Shown piece after piece: positions 22,641 to 36,048 of a DNA stretch of 64,000 bases. The position numbers were made by a program, and so were the translations under genes. Positions within the stretch are counted from its first letter, which is position 1. Every line of letters starts with the position of its first letter. Origin of the DNA: Nymphalis io (Eukaryota; Arthropoda; Insecta; Lepidoptera; Nymphalidae); contig NC_065901.1 of NCBI RefSeq assembly GCF_905147045.1, positions 6,262,001 to 6,326,000 on the forward strand, given 5' to 3'. The notes under the pieces were generated by a model. That model was given only the letters and a program-made list of their open reading frames with translations. It did not search any database and was not told the origin of the DNA.

Positions 22641-23501
22641 TCTATTATGAATGAAGGAAGTACTCAAGCTCATTCCCAAAAACAAATAAAAAACTGGATA
22701 AATTTTCTTACTAAAGATTGTTTTTTTCTTAGAAATAAAAACATAAAATAATAATTAAATATGAGTATAAATTCTGAAAAGAAATGAATTAGAAGTTTAT
22801 TCTGGTTCAAATCATACCAGTCCTTTAAAAGGGTTAACTAATTTAACTAGGAGGGAAAAAACTAATTAACATAAAGAAATTAGCAAACATTGTTATTACT
22901 ATTTGATTGAAAATTAATATTATGAATAGGCACGAAATGTAGTTATGATTATTCTATAGGTAAAGGATATATTTTGACTACGGAACGCTTCAAAAAATTA
23001 TTGCCTATTTTTAAAGTTACTAGTCGTGACATTATTAGAACCCGGATGAAAACACGACCTAAACTCCATTGTAGTGGTGGTAAGCTTATATTTACTAGCC
23101 TGAGACTATTTGGTCTGGTGGGTTATTTTAAACATAATTTCATTTACATATTTAAAAATAAATCTTTTATAAATTATGATATATCCATATTGTATTCTGA
23201 CAAATAATTTCATGTATTGTATACCGATACACATATTACATTTTAAATTCGCGTTAACCGAGAGCGACACTTCCAAACAATATAAAAGAGACATTCCTTT
23301 TCCTCACTTTCCGGTTCACTACCTCTAATCGTCGTAATGTAAAATATCATTAGACGTTATTCGGTACTTTATAAAACAAGGGAAAAAGCAATAATGTCTA
23401 TTTTTCTCATGTATCTTGGAAACTCTTAATTTGTTTGACATAGTATTTCATATCTTGGAAACGAAGCGATAACATATTATATATCACAACTTGAAAATTT
23501 T
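22641..23501. other. AT-rich DNA, nothing recognised
   Basis: A 77-codon open frame (22,974-23,207) has no recognisable motif and AT-driven composition; I do not call it a gene. Confidence 0.5.
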
Positions 23502-23509
23502 ACATCGAG

Positions 23510-23879
23510 TGCTGACTTACGAATCAGAGACGTGGTCGTTCACTGTGATCCTCATACGAAGGCACAAGGTCACTTAAGGAGCAATGGAGTTTTTCTATGA
23601 GATCGAATCAGTAATGATGAAATTCGCAGGCGAACCGAAGTAACCGACATAGAATTGCTAAATTGTAGTGACAGTGTGTAGGGCACATTGCTCGCTGAAC
23701 GGACGGACGCTGGGGCAGAAAGGTTCTCGAGTGGCGACCACGAAACGTAAGACGCAGCGTGGGCAGGTCCCCTACGACATTGTAAGGGTCGCGAAAAACC
23801 GTTGGATTTGGGTAGCGTAAGACCGGACATCTTTTGTCCAGCAGTGGATGTTTTCCAGCTGAGATGATGATGATGATGA
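23510..23879 (+). mobile_element. RTE-B LINE 3' end with 8 bp target-site duplication
   Basis: The sequence follows the C-terminus of RTE-B: LTYESETWS, then GDQ-like segments heavily mutated with stops, and the final VQQW reading at about 23,838, with a (GAT)n tail at 23,863-23,878. ACATCGAG occurs at both flanks (23,502-23,509 and 23,880-23,887), consistent with a target-site duplication. The related larger copy is at 44,872-46,631. Confidence 0.75.
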
Positions 23880-24085
23880 ACATCGAGCAAGAATCTTTAG
23901 TAAAAACTATCTATTTTTGTAAGTTTAGATAAAATTAAAAAGTATTTTTAATATCATAATTCATGATCATTCGATTGCCATTAGTACATTTATTATTTTG
24001 TGGTCGACAAACTTCAATGTTTGTTTTAGCTTGACGTTTTAAGCGCTTAACAGGTACGCAATAAATGTCCTGATATAGCATTTTC

Positions 24086-26061
24086 GAAAAGTTTGAGGTT
24101 AAAGAGATTTTAACGTTTAGTAACTTTTATGATTCTCACTCCACAAGAACTTTAAGTATTTTTAGCGAATGATTTTTTAGTACCGCAAAATCTATATGAC
24201 CAATATTTTGAATTGCTTTAAATATTGTATAATATAAATAAATAAAATTTAAATAATTATACGACTAGCTATTTGCCGCATTTGCAGTTAAATTAACACT
24301 TTTTTCAAGTGCGAGCGACATTTCTTCATTTTTGTCAATAGGTCCAACTTTCTTTCTTTCCTCTTGGACTGAAGTTTTTTTCAGTCTTGATATTCGTATA
24401 ACCATCCAAAAAGCCAACCAAAAAGTAATTATTATATTTTTGCTCCGTTCGATCTGCGAAGCTTAACAATTGCTTCAGCTATTTCTCAGCTGAACTCGCG
24501 TACACAAAGAAATGTGCTGTTTTATAAATGGTTGGTTTATATTTTAAATGCTTGCAAATAATAAAAGACATTTATTTCAATCAAAATCAGCATTCAACTT
24601 ATTTTACACATGTAAATGTAATTTATACGGCACCAACTACAGTTATTGTGAGCAGAATTATTTCTTAAGAAATTTTAATCCTATGAAGTTTGTATGTAAA
24701 GAAACACTCTGTAAATCATTTTACCAAAGCGTTAGAAGTCCTAATAATATCATTAATAATTCGGAGGAGGAAGTTTGTTCGTCTAATGCTTTAAATTATA
24801 ATGAACTGAGAAATTTCGCTGCGAAGAAAACGTTTGGCTCAACTTTTAAATTCTTATTATAATATTTCATGGTATATATATCAATTAAACGGCAGATCGA
24901 CATTAATTATAATAATTTAACAATCGAAACGAACACTTCAGCCATAAGTTTTTAGGCTAAACACTGGGTAATTGAATCATAGATAGCCTAAACAGCTTAT
25001 ATGGACGGTTATATACAGATTAAAAAACAAAATAATACAATAATTGATGAAATTTGATACTAAAATTTTTTTAAACCCTTTATTAAAGTTAGCTATTTTA
25101 CTTTGAATTGAGCTTCGAGCTTTGCATTCCTTCGTACTTAGATATTGGCGTTGTGATAAATACTAACCATTTCTTCCATCGCCAATACGCAATGCACCAC
25201 ACCCACCTTAGGAACTATGAAGTTACGTTTCTTGTGCCTGTAATTACACTAGCTAACTGACTCTGCAAATTGGAACACAACAATATTAGCTTGTGCTGCT
25301 TAGCATATATCATGAGTAAGCGGTACCTATCCAGACGGGCTCTAAGAAAACCAAAATTCTTATCTTGTTCATAGATATCGTCAAGCAAAAATTTTGTGAT
25401 CGAAAACGAGTCTATTTACACTAAATATATGTATGTATATAATACAGCTGACAGTTTCGAAGATACAAATATTTTGTGTGCACGTGTGTGGTGCACTGTT
25501 TCAGACTTATAATTTTCACGAGTTGTCATATTTAAATATAAATAATAGATAATAATTTTGACGATATTTCATTGTTTAAATGCAATAATATTAGTAACTG
25601 TCACCTTAAAAAAGTTATAGCAAGCTCTGAAAACAAAATTTATTTTATGTTTTTATTCTAAACTAAGCCCCGGCCCAGCCCCAAGTGGTCAGTTCGATAA
25701 ATCGGTATTTTCTTTATTTAGCTAGTATAAAATATTCAAGTATATAGTAACTGTTCCAGCCAGCGTCTTACTACACATTTAAAATGCCTCTCACCTTCCC
25801 GGCTGTATGAATATTTATTAGGATCGTTAATGTCGGCATAAGTCGCCCAATTTCTCTCTTAACTAACTAGGAGTAGTTTCCCAACAAAAATGGCTTAAAT
25901 TTTAGCTAGTTTGCTCAAGCTGTACTACCTACTTTGAGTTATTTATGGCAGCCTATAAACTTTTAAATATTTTAAATGATTTTCCAAAGTAACCATTTTC
26001 AAACTTTTGTTTTTGTATATGAGATATAATACTTTACAACTATTCATAAAAACAAGAATTT
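24086..26061 (-). repeat. Third, truncated copy of the inverted-repeat arm
   Basis: The duplication breakpoint cut the arm, so copy 2 starts about 325 bp inside it. It is inverted relative to 6,428-8,380 and direct relative to 12,043-14,018. An A-to-T difference at 24,600 makes the open frame here one codon context longer than in copy 1, but nothing suggests coding. Confidence 0.88.
25135..25346 (-). mobile_element. SINE-A, copy 2 of 13,092-13,303
   Basis: Same insertion carried by the tandem duplication; I saw no sequence change. Confidence 0.75.
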
Positions 26062-26303
26062 ATATGTAGACAAAGTATATTTAAAATAATAGCAGGTAAT
26101 TATACTTATTTCTAAACACTGATTACAATAAATTCGATATATAAAATATTTTAGTTAAATTACATAATTAACAGAATAAATACAAAAAATACGCTCACCT
26201 GGGTAATTACCAAATTAAAAGTTCAGAGCACCGATATGCCGTGTTAATCACTGAACCACTTCTGATCTGTTGACATCTGTCGAGCCTTATAATATATAAG
26301 TAG

Positions 26304-26306
<3 letters not shown>

Positions 26307-26350
<44 letters not shown>
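26307..26350. repeat. (AT)22 microsatellite
   Basis: Copy-2 equivalent of (AT)29 at 14,264, shorter by seven units. Confidence 0.97.
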
Positions 26351-26353
<3 letters not shown>

Positions 26354-26439
26354 AAAGACTTGTCATTTGGATCAATTGAACAACCGTGTTATAAGACCAG
26401 AACTTGAAATAATATCTATTATATATATTATATCAGTTT

Positions 26440-27151
26440 GTGGTCTAAGAAAACTATTAGCAACTTGTGAAGGCTATGCCAAAACACATGGACTTATATA
26501 TAATGTAAAAAAAGCATGATAATGATATTTGAAAGGGGTAATAAATGTCCAAAAATAATACCTTCGATAAAAATTAATAATTTGAGCTTGACTCAAGTTT
26601 TCCAATTTAAATACCTAGGACATATACTAACCACCAATCTCAAGGATGATAATGACATTGAAATGGAGAGGAGAGCATTGTCAATAAAAGCTAACATGAT
26701 TGTTAAAAGATTTGGGCGTGCTTCAAGGGCTGTAAAAAAAAACATTATTCCGCGCTTACTGTACCTCTTTTTATACTTGTAGTTTGTGGGCTAATTATTC
26801 ATTAAAATCATACAATGCTCTTCGTGTCCAGTACAATAATGCCTTTAGATTGCTGATGAGTTTGCCTCGCTTCTGTAGTGCTTCAGGGATGTTCGCTGAA
26901 TTGAATATAGACTGTTTTTACGCATTAATGCGAAAAAAGTGTGCATCTTTGGTTCACAGTCCGGGCCAGCTCAAACAAAATTCTAATCATGGTAGCTAAC
27001 AGACTAGACCGTATATTTATAAATCGCTGTTGTAAAGTTTCGGCTGGACCAGTAAATTATATAAGTAGTAGATAGTAGTGTTTATTTTATTTTTTGTAAT
27101 TTTATATGAGTCTTGTTACTTAAATAAATAAATTATTATTATTATTATTAT
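26440..27151 (+). mobile_element. Copy 2 of the CR1/jockey-like LINE 3' end
   Basis: Identical to 14,411-15,121 except for one extra A in the run near 26,740. That change splits the reading frame into 26,516-26,782 and 26,784-26,999, whereas copy 1 keeps a single 160-codon frame. The ancestral frame is the copy-1 form, because it preserves the expected SLWANYS continuation. Confidence 0.82.
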
Positions 27152-27255
27152 CTCCCACAAGCATTGTTTTCGAAATTAAATATAAAATAGCGATTTATTA
27201 GTTAAATATAAAAAAAATCAACTACATATTTTTATTTTTTAACAATTACACAGAA

Positions 27256-27862
27256 TCGTCCTTTTATAATTCCAGTGACGCAACCGCATCTTTTGGTACC
27301 GATTTAATTAATAGTCATTAAATGAATTTGTCATTTCTCTCTCTCTCTTTTGGACCTCATTTCTAATTGATTGAAAATTTTATCCGTTATCCATTGCATC
27401 TACGTCTGTTACGTGTTAGTCAATCATTGGAAACTTTTCTTGGTAATTATTTGATAATATTTTATATTTATAAAATTTATGATGTTCTGCTTATTTACAT
27501 TTAATACAAATAAATAAATTAATTACAATCGCTTAAAAAGACCTTCGCATTATTACCAACTAACAGTTTATATTCAAACAGACAAACTGAATTATTGCAA
27601 AATAATTCCTGAAGTACAGTTTAATACTTAAAATATATATAGATACTTTATTGAATATTACATAAGTCGAGATCATTTATTTTACACAAATTATATAAAC
27701 AAACATTATTTGTTTAAAGGTGGCGCGGCGCTGTTAACAGAATTCAAGTGGACTTAATATTTACTTATTGCATAAATAATTAAATTTGATTCAGAATAAT
27801 AACATTAATTCTAAAAGATTTTATTTTGAATATTGTCAAAGTAAATTAAACCCTTTAACAAC
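27256..27862. repeat. Copy 2 of the unclassified segment shared with 39.5 kb
   Basis: Same as 15,226-15,832 at an offset of 12,030 bp; no difference seen. Confidence 0.75.
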
Positions 27863-27909
27863 AAATTAAACAGAGATTTTAACGAATGTTTTTAAAAGTT
27901 TAACCAATA

Positions 27910-30099
27910 GATTATATCCTCGCCAGCGACAACATCTTTAAACTTTATAAGGACTGTAAAGTGATTTCCGGCAATGGGCATGACTTACAACATAGGCTTC
28001 TCGTCTCAGTCATGAAACTACTCAAACCTATAAAAACACACATCGGCAGAAAAGACAGTATTAAGTGGAATGAACTGCACTCTGTCAAGGGCTCACCGCT
28101 TCTATAATGGGCCCACGCCTATATGAAAGATGACATTGAGACCGACAAATCAGCTAACCAGATGCGGTCTGATTTCGAAAGACTATGTTTGGAAAGGGCA
28201 AAAGCGATCCTGGGTATTTCACGTGGAGCACTGCGCGTAAGTAAAGCAACGTCCTGGTGGAATGAAACTGCACAACACATAATAAAGTCAAAGAGAGAGT
28301 CATTTAAAGCATGGCAGAAATCGGGTTTGGAAGAAGACCACCTGCTGTATAAGAATCTTAAAGAGATAGCTAAATCTGCTGTAGCACAATCCATGGCAAA
28401 ATCTAGAGAAGATTTTTATGATAGATTGGAAAAAGCCGAGGATGAGAACTCTATCTACAAAATAGCCCGACAACGCCATAGGTCTAGTCTCCATATTAAA
28501 TGTAACAAATACATCAAAAATTCCCAGGGTGTTTTGCTAACGGCGAACAAGGATATAAACATAAGATGGAAGGAATACTACGAACAACTAATGAACGAGG
28601 AGTTTTCGAGTCAAAAAATTCCCCATATGCCACCTGTTGAAGGGCTTATAAAATCTATATTAGAGGAGGAGGTGAGCAAGGCCATTTCAAAAATGAAATA
28701 CCATTAGACCACTGGTCCCGACCAGATACCAGCAGATCTCTTGAAGAAGCTGAAAGAATCTGCAACACCCTGGCTCACCAAGCTTTTTAACGCTATTATT
28801 AAAGATGCCAAGATCCCTGAATCCTGGCGTAACAGCATTCTATCACCAATATATAAACAAAAAGGGGACATTGCGAATTGCGGAAACTACAGGGGTATAA
28901 AACTCACATCACACACACTGAAACTGTTTGAAAGAATCATCGCTGCACGCATAAATGACTGTACCCGTATAACTGAGAACCAATACGGCTTCACGCCTGG
29001 CAAATCTACCATCGATGCAATTCAGTTAATTAGAGTTGTGATGGAGAAACATTGCTCAAACAATGAAAATCTGTATCTCCTGTTCATCGACCTAGAAAAG
29101 GCTTTCGAAAGAGTACCCAGAAATCTAGTTTGGCAGGCTATGAGAGCTCAAAACATCCCGGAATATTATGTGATACTAATACAAGATATGTACATATACA
29201 CCAAAACGCGCGTCAAAAGCCCAGCGGATCTTGGCGAGCCCTTCTACGTAAATATAGGAGTACATCAGGGATCTTCCTTGATGTACTGTTGATGCCCATT
29301 GCTATTTAACCTGCACATAGACTATATCACGCGAGGCATACAAAAGCCAGCACCAGAGTGTATTCTTTACGCAGACGATATAGTCCTAGTCTGGTGGTGA
29401 CACAAATAGAAAACCATGGGCTACGCATTAGTCGAAGTAAGACCGAATATTTTGAATGTGACTATGGAGGGACAGAAGAGACGGGATGTAATATTTACAT
29501 AGACAACCGTGCACTACCCAAAGTAGACAACTTCAAATATCTTGGATCTGTGCTTACTACTGATGCAAATATCGATAAGGACGTGGACCACCGCATTAAA
29601 ACCGTCTGGATAAAATGGAAATCGCTTCATTATCGTAAAGGGAAAAGTGTACAAAACGGTAGTACGCCCATCCATGATCTATGGGGCAGAGTGTTGGACC
29701 ATTAAAAAGACACACGAACAACAACTACATACAAGCGAGATGAAAATGCTTAGATGGGCGGGAGGAATCACCCGGCTGGAAAAAAGTAAGGAATGAGTAT
29801 GTCAGGGGATCGTTCAAGGTAACACCAATTGTGGAAAAATTGAAGGAATGTCGCGCTGGTACGGCCATATCCTGAGACGTAACGATGATCATCCTATCAA
29901 GAAAGCCTTAAATGTCTCGGACCCACCACGGGGAAGAGGGCGACCGCCCGCAACCTGGTGGTCAAACATACAAAAAGAGGATCAGAAAGAGAATCTGAGT
30001 ACACAGACAATCCAGAACAGAGCTCTCTGGCGCAGATGTACAAGGGGACCCGACCCCAGCTGAACTGGGAAGAGAGTTTGAACAAAGAAGAAGAATATA
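27910..30099 (+). mobile_element. RTE-A LINE, copy 2
   Basis: Carries the same stops and frameshifts as 15,880-18,069 (stop at 28,705, TGA at 29,290, YADD at 29,368-29,379). One G-to-A change was seen (17,697 against 29,727). Sharing all inactivating changes shows that this copy arose by DNA-level duplication and not by retrotransposition. Confidence 0.85.
28123..30063 (+). pseudogene. RTE-A reverse transcriptase, copy 2
   Basis: Protein fragments are the same as in copy 1: linker (28,123-28,707), RT fingers and palm with FIDLEKAFERVPR (28,741-29,292), thumb with DNFKYLGSVLTTD (29,358-29,705) and C-terminal domain with WYGHILRRNDDHP (29,848-30,063). Confidence 0.83.
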
Positions 30100-30115
30100 A
30101 GTATATTTCCGGGTT

Positions 30116-30173
30116 GTGGTTCCTTTTTGTATATGAAATAACCCATCAATTAGTAAAATTAAAAAGGAACCAC
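30116..30173. repeat. Short inverted repeat, copy 2
   Basis: GTGGTTCCTTTTT and its exact complement, as at 18,086-18,143. Confidence 0.85.
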
Positions 30174-30455
30174 ATACATGTTTTCGTAATTATCTAGAAA
30201 TTTGTAGTGTAAATTTACATACACATATATTTAAATAAGCAATTAATAAATTTATGACAATAAGATATTTTTTTAATGAAGCTGCACGTTTCAAAACCTT
30301 CAATATGTCAGAAATGTGTTTTTGTCGAGTGATTCCTTTTTACATAAATATCGACAGTTTTAGTACAATAAAATAATAAGTGTTACTAGGTGTATAAAAT
30401 TAGTTACAGAAAGTTTTTATTATTTTATTTTTATGCTCTTATGTTTAAAAGTTTA

Positions 30456-30695
30456 TGTTTGGGCGGGAGGAATAACCTGGCTGGCCAAAGTAAGGAATGA
30501 GTATGTCAGCGGATCCTTCAAAGTAACATCAATTGTTGAAAAACTGAAGGAGTGTCGACCGCAATGGTACGGTTACTTCCTGAGACGTGACGATGACGAT
30601 CCGATCAAGAAAGCTTTAAATATCCCGGACAGACCGCGGGGAAGAGGACGACCGCCCGTAATCTGATGGTCAAACGTGCAAAAAGTTTTGGGTAT
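30456..30695 (+). mobile_element. Second RTE-A fragment, copy 2
   Basis: Same as 18,426-18,665, including the stop after GRGRPPVI. Confidence 0.8.
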
Positions 30696-30696
30696 C

Positions 30697-30945
30697 TCGT
30701 AATTGCCCCATGGCTGGGTTATCTGCTCTTAATAACAGTTTATACCACCACGCTGATAGATGTGGCTGTGCATTTGTATATGAGGCTTATTTTCACCCAA
30801 TACGGAAGTTTCCCAACGACGTTTTCCTTCAACACCACGCAAAAGTAGTTACAAACACTAGAATATGAAAATTAGTGATACTTGCTCAGATCTGCACTTC
30901 AGTTAAAATCCACGCATTCTATCCACTGAGCTATCTCAGCTAGAA
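30697..30945 (-). mobile_element. Divergent tRNA-derived SINE, copy 2
   Basis: Same as 18,667-18,915, with head AGCTGAGATAGCTCAGTGG on the minus strand. Confidence 0.65.
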
Positions 30946-33460
30946 AATACTATATTATACTCTGTTTCAAACATAAAGCAGAATAGCCTCACCGATTACA
31001 AAGTTAAACCAAATACCTAATAGCAAGGTCAGGCAGTTACGACTGTTATTTCTGTCACTATTTATTTAACAATAATATTTAATTATTTAACAATACATAG
31101 TATGTACGATCGTACCGTGCACTGTTTGTGTTCAAGTCTTCAACTAAACAAATGTATATATTACTCACGCCCAACAACAGTATATACGAAATTCAGCTTT
31201 ATTTTTAAAGCAAAAAAGTCGAAAATTCAATTATAGTTGTTTGTAAACAGACTTGATGTTCAAAAGTTCTTGACAGTGCAAGAGAAAAATCAAGTAATTT
31301 GTTTGTATTATGTTACTTGCACTACAATTATCTAATAACATCTTCATATTTAATGATTTGTCCGATAATTTCCGATTCTGAAATAATAACATAAGAACCG
31401 GAAATTACAGTTTACAACTTAGGATCAGATTTCGACAAAATATATTCAAAATATTACTTTCAATTACTCAGCGGGAATGAATTGTAAATAAACCTCAAGA
31501 ACTCAAATTACGAACCACATCGTCTTGGTAACAATAAAGTTTGTATTTGTAAGATCTACGCGCCAGAATATCTCAGTTTTTTTTAATTTAAATGATCAGA
31601 ATATGTTGAATAAATCATACTGGTCATACGAATATTATAAAAGGGAAGGCGAGGGGACAGTTTTTGTTTTTCTTCATTTTCAATGAATGAATGAATGAAT
31701 GAAATTATGCTTTATATTGCAAAATGGACATTATGTTTTTTTACAAACTTAAACAGTATATTCTGTTTGTAAATAATAAGAAAATGGTGAGTGATCAAAT
31801 CTATAGCGATTTTCATTTTAAGAAAAGTTTCTTTAATAGTTACGTAACACACAGTCAACTATCAGTAAGGTGATATGCCTGTATTTACGTTGTTTTACAT
31901 ACCCTTCAAACTTTTCAGGTTAATATGTATTGTTGTTTGAGGTTAGAGTGAAATTGAATGAATTAAGGAATGTTACTGTAGTATAATAGGCAAAAATTCT
32001 CACAACAATGTCTTTAGCTAGCAATCAAAATTGAATTCAAACTGTAAAAATTTACAATTATAAGGAAAATAGGGGAGGGTTGGTCATCTATTGAATTAGT
32101 AATATAATTATTGGTATCATGCAAGTAATGCGTTTTTTATTATTTCAAACTTGAATATGTTCAACAATGCTTAAAGCATATTTTGAATATTGATTATATA
32201 CTTACCAAAAAACTGAATAAACAAATAATTAAATAATATTTTTAACCAAACAAAGAACAGGATTATCATGTACAAATACGAAAAATTCTGACAAAATAAT
32301 CGGATATTAACTTAAAATGGAATGTTAAATGCCCATGTCTAATTTCGTTAATATTATCATTGGGACCCTTTCTCGTTTTCTATTCAAAGCAACCATACCT
32401 TATTAACGTTGTGTAACTTTGAGGCTTATAATATACACATTGCAGGTACGAATTCCCTACGTTCCTCGTATATTCTGAAAAAGTTTATTATAAATCAATA
32501 TTTAAAGAAAATTAGAAGAATAAATATTTCATTCTATCCCAAGTGAAACTAATATCATTTTATAGACCGAAAAAAGAGTACTCTTATTACAAGTGACAGA
32601 AAGAAAAGGAAGGAAAATACATGTTGTGCCGACCCCACGTAGTAGGATAACGGCAGGAAGAAGAAGATTTTCATTTCTAACTTCGTAGTAAGCGTATGAT
32701 AGTTCATCAGAACTAAATTGTCTACTTCATCACTAATCAAGTATATAATCAAGTACAAAACAACATAATTTCCTTATCGTCGATTTTACAGAGGTCAAAT
32801 GTGTAAATCTTAGTTCCTATGAAACGAATGTTATCTGCAAATATTCGTTATATAATTAAGTCCCGCAATTCTTTATTTTTCAAGACATTGTTATCATATG
32901 AACCTGTATTATATTATAAAGATACAGGAATATATAATTTCAACTTTGCTTTTTTTTATGGCAAGCAGCTGCTTCTAAAGCAATACTATTTCACGTTCAA
33001 GTAAATGGAAATGGATTCACAATTAGATTGAGAATTGAAAATTGAAATATAAAAACCAGGACTTCAGCTCACAAATTATATACAATTTTTATTAGAAAAA
33101 GGTGTTTTGTATTATATTGTGTCATCTTTGTTTATTATATAATATTTATTATTATTTATTTACAATGTAATATGCTAAAAAAATAAATACCTGTCATTTG
33201 TGTTACATACTTTAATAAAAATAAATATAGTTGTATTATCAAATCAAGTCGTAAATGATAAATAAAAGATATGATGCTGACTTGTGAAATATCAATCGAA
33301 ACCACTTACATTCATATAACATCCAGATTCTGAAGTTATACAAGCTCATCTAACTCGACATCAACTTCTATCGGAGAGTAGTAGTGCTTATGTGTAAAGG
33401 GATAACAATGGCCTCCTAATTAATGTGACAAAATTTAATTTTGATGTAATAAAATAAAAA
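30946..33460. other. AT-rich DNA, copy 2 of 18,916-21,430
   Basis: No gene. Holds the AATG microsatellite (31,681-31,703) and two of the observed single-base differences (32,345 and 32,549). Confidence 0.55.
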
Positions 33461-33575
33461 TATTTATTTCCGCGCCTAGGGGGTAAAACTGACTCTTATG
33501 CCGTGACGGCGAACAGCATAGCGTTCTCTTCAGTCGCCCACTTCCCACCGCCGCTGTTATATATTCTTCATTGCT
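33461..33575 (-). repeat. GC-richer repeat fragment, copy 2
   Basis: Same as 21,431-21,545. Confidence 0.4.
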
Positions 33576-34216
33576 ATATATTTTTATAAAAAAAGAAGTA
33601 TAATATTTTAATTTCATTAACGAAACTATTAACATATTTATTATTTTCATTAGTTATCCTTCTTTATTTGTGAACCGTCCTGTAACAGTTCACGTATTTA
33701 TTTTTTGTGTTATGTATGCTATGCTATCCTTTGTTGCCTAAAATAAATTAGTAAAAAAAACAATTCCTGTTAAAAGGAAAAAAAGCTTTATTTAAAAAGG
33801 TTTGAATAAATACTTCATTCTGTGGTCAATTGCGAATATAAATTTAGCTACCATCGACAAGCAAAACACTAATATTTAAGTGATATTTCAATAGTATTAT
33901 TATTAAATTTCATTATATAGAAGCAATATTGATATTGGTACAAAATTATTTTGGCCCAACGGTCTTTAATATAATCGATATACCATAAAGTCAAATTGAT
34001 AAAATATATCACCGATAAACTCGATTCATTTTTTGTTACGGTCTGTTAAAGGTTTAATAAAAATAAACGCTTGCGAGTCGTTTGTACATTCAATAGCATA
34101 TTTTTATCATTCTTATTACTTTTTCCATGTATTGTTAACATTATCTAAATGGTTATTGAAAACGGTGGTGGTATACATTTTGATTGCTTATTTCGTGATA
34201 ACTGTTTGTAGAACAC

Positions 34217-34670
34217 AATTGAATTACTGATTTTAAATAAACAACCTTTACTGTATATTCGTTGATTTATTTTTATTGAGAATTATTATAATACTTTAAG
34301 AAAGCAATATAGGTAAATTCAGCTTGTTGAATGTAATATACGTATAACAAATATAATAGGAAATTAAGCCCACTCACTAACTTCAACAACACTAACTAGC
34401 TTACTAACTTACTAACAACAACTAGCTTACGTAGTCTGAGCCCAGTACGTGTCTTCCACAGGTTACCAGTTGCTGAAGGAATCAGGGAGTGTCCACACTT
34501 ATATAAAATATGATGAAAGAACTCACAGAGAACACAGATTACAGTTTTTTTTATGAGAACGCGTAAATTACCGACCGCTCAGTTCGGATATCGATGTAAA
34601 GAAAATAGTTCAACGCATGTGGCGCTGTAATCGCGTGTCTAACCAATAGGAACGTTTCTATTCGGTTTCC
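34217..34670 (-). mobile_element. Possible solo LTR, copy 2
   Basis: Same as 22,187-22,640, with the TATA-like and polyadenylation-like signals unchanged. Confidence 0.35.
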
Positions 34671-35539
34671 TCTATTATGAATGAAGGAAGTACTCAAGCT
34701 CATTCCCAAAAACAAATAAAAAACTGGATAAATTTTCTTACTAAAGATTGTTTTTTTCTTAGAAATAAAAACATAAAATAATAATTAAATATGAGTATAA
34801 ATTCTGAAAAGAAATGAATTAGAAGTTTATTCTGGTTCAAATCATACCAGTCCTTTAAAAGGGTTAACTAATTTAACTAGGAGGGAAAAAACTAATTAAC
34901 ATAAAGAAATTAGCAAACATTGTTATTACTATTTGATTGAAAATTAATATTATGAATAGGCACGAAATGTAGTTATGATTATTCTATAGGTAAAGGATAT
35001 ATTTTGACTACGGAACGCTTCAAAAAATTATTGCCTATTTTTAAAGTTACTAGTCGTGACATTATTAGAACCCGGATGAAAACACGACCTAAACTCCATT
35101 GTAGTGGTGGTAAGCTTATATTTACTAGCCTGAGACTATTTGGTCTGGTGGGTTATTTTAAACATAATTTCATTTACATATTTAAAAATAAATCTTTTAT
35201 AAATTATGATATATCCATATTGTATTCTGACAAATAATTTCATGTATTGTATACCGATACACATATTACATTTTAAATTCGCGTTAACCGAGAGCGACAC
35301 TTCCAAACAATATAAAAGAGACATTCCTTTTCCTCACTTTCCGGTTCACTACCTCTAATCGTCGTAATGTAAAATATCATTAGACGTTATTCGGTACTTT
35401 ATAAAACAAGGGAAAAAGCAATAATGTCTATTTTTCTCATGTATCTTGGAAACTCTTAATTTGTTTGACATAGTATTTCATATCTTGGAAACGAAGCGAT
35501 AACATATTATATATCACAACTTGAAAATTTTACATCGAG

Positions 35540-35909
35540 TGCTGACTTACGAATCAGAGACGTGGTCGTTCACTGTGATCCTCATACGAAGGCACAAGGT
35601 CACTTAAGGAGCAATGGAGTTTTTCTATGAGATCGAATCAGTAATGATGAAATTCGCAGGCGAACCGAAGTAACCGACATAGAATTGCTAAATTGTAGTG
35701 ACAGTGTGTAGGGCACATTGCTCGCTGAACGGACGGACGCTGGGGCAGAAAGGTTCTCGAGTGGCGACCACGAAACGTAAGACGCAGCGTGGGCAGGTCC
35801 CCTACGACATTGTAAGGGTCGCGAAAAACCGTTGGATTTGGGTAGCGTAAGACCGGACATCTTTTGTCCAGCAGTGGATGTTTTCCAGCTGAGATGATGA
35901 TGATGATGA
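35540..35909 (+). mobile_element. RTE-B 3' end, copy 2
   Basis: Same as 23,510-23,879, including the flanking ACATCGAG repeats and the GAT tail. Confidence 0.75.
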
Positions 35910-36048
35910 ACATCGAGCAAGAATCTTTAGTAAAAACTATCTATTTTTGTAAGTTTAGATAAAATTAAAAAGTATTTTTAATATCATAATTCATGATCAT
36001 TCGATTGCCATTAGTACATTTATTATTTTGTGGTCGACAAACTTCAAT

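Larger units (their letters stand above)
12043..24085. repeat. Tandem duplication, copy 1 (12,043 bp)
   Basis: Copy 1 begins at the G of GAAAAGTTTGAGG and runs to GATATAGCATTTTC, after which the unit starts again at 24,086. The junction shares one base (G) with both outer edges. Compared with copy 2 it has (AT)29 rather than (AT)22 at 14,264, eight rather than nine A at 14,705, and lacks 65 bp after 24,018. These three indels fully account for the length difference (12,043 against 12,095 bp). I saw single-base differences at 12,557, 17,697, 20,315 and 20,519; there may be more. Confidence 0.95.

Noticed and set aside
23570..23890. 106- and 91-codon minus-strand frames with a His run
   Set aside because: They are antisense shadows of the RTE-B 3' end and its GAT tail.
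24548..24862. 104-codon open frame at the start of duplication copy 2
   Set aside because: AT-driven composition with runs of N, K, F and S. The equivalent in the left arm is interrupted.
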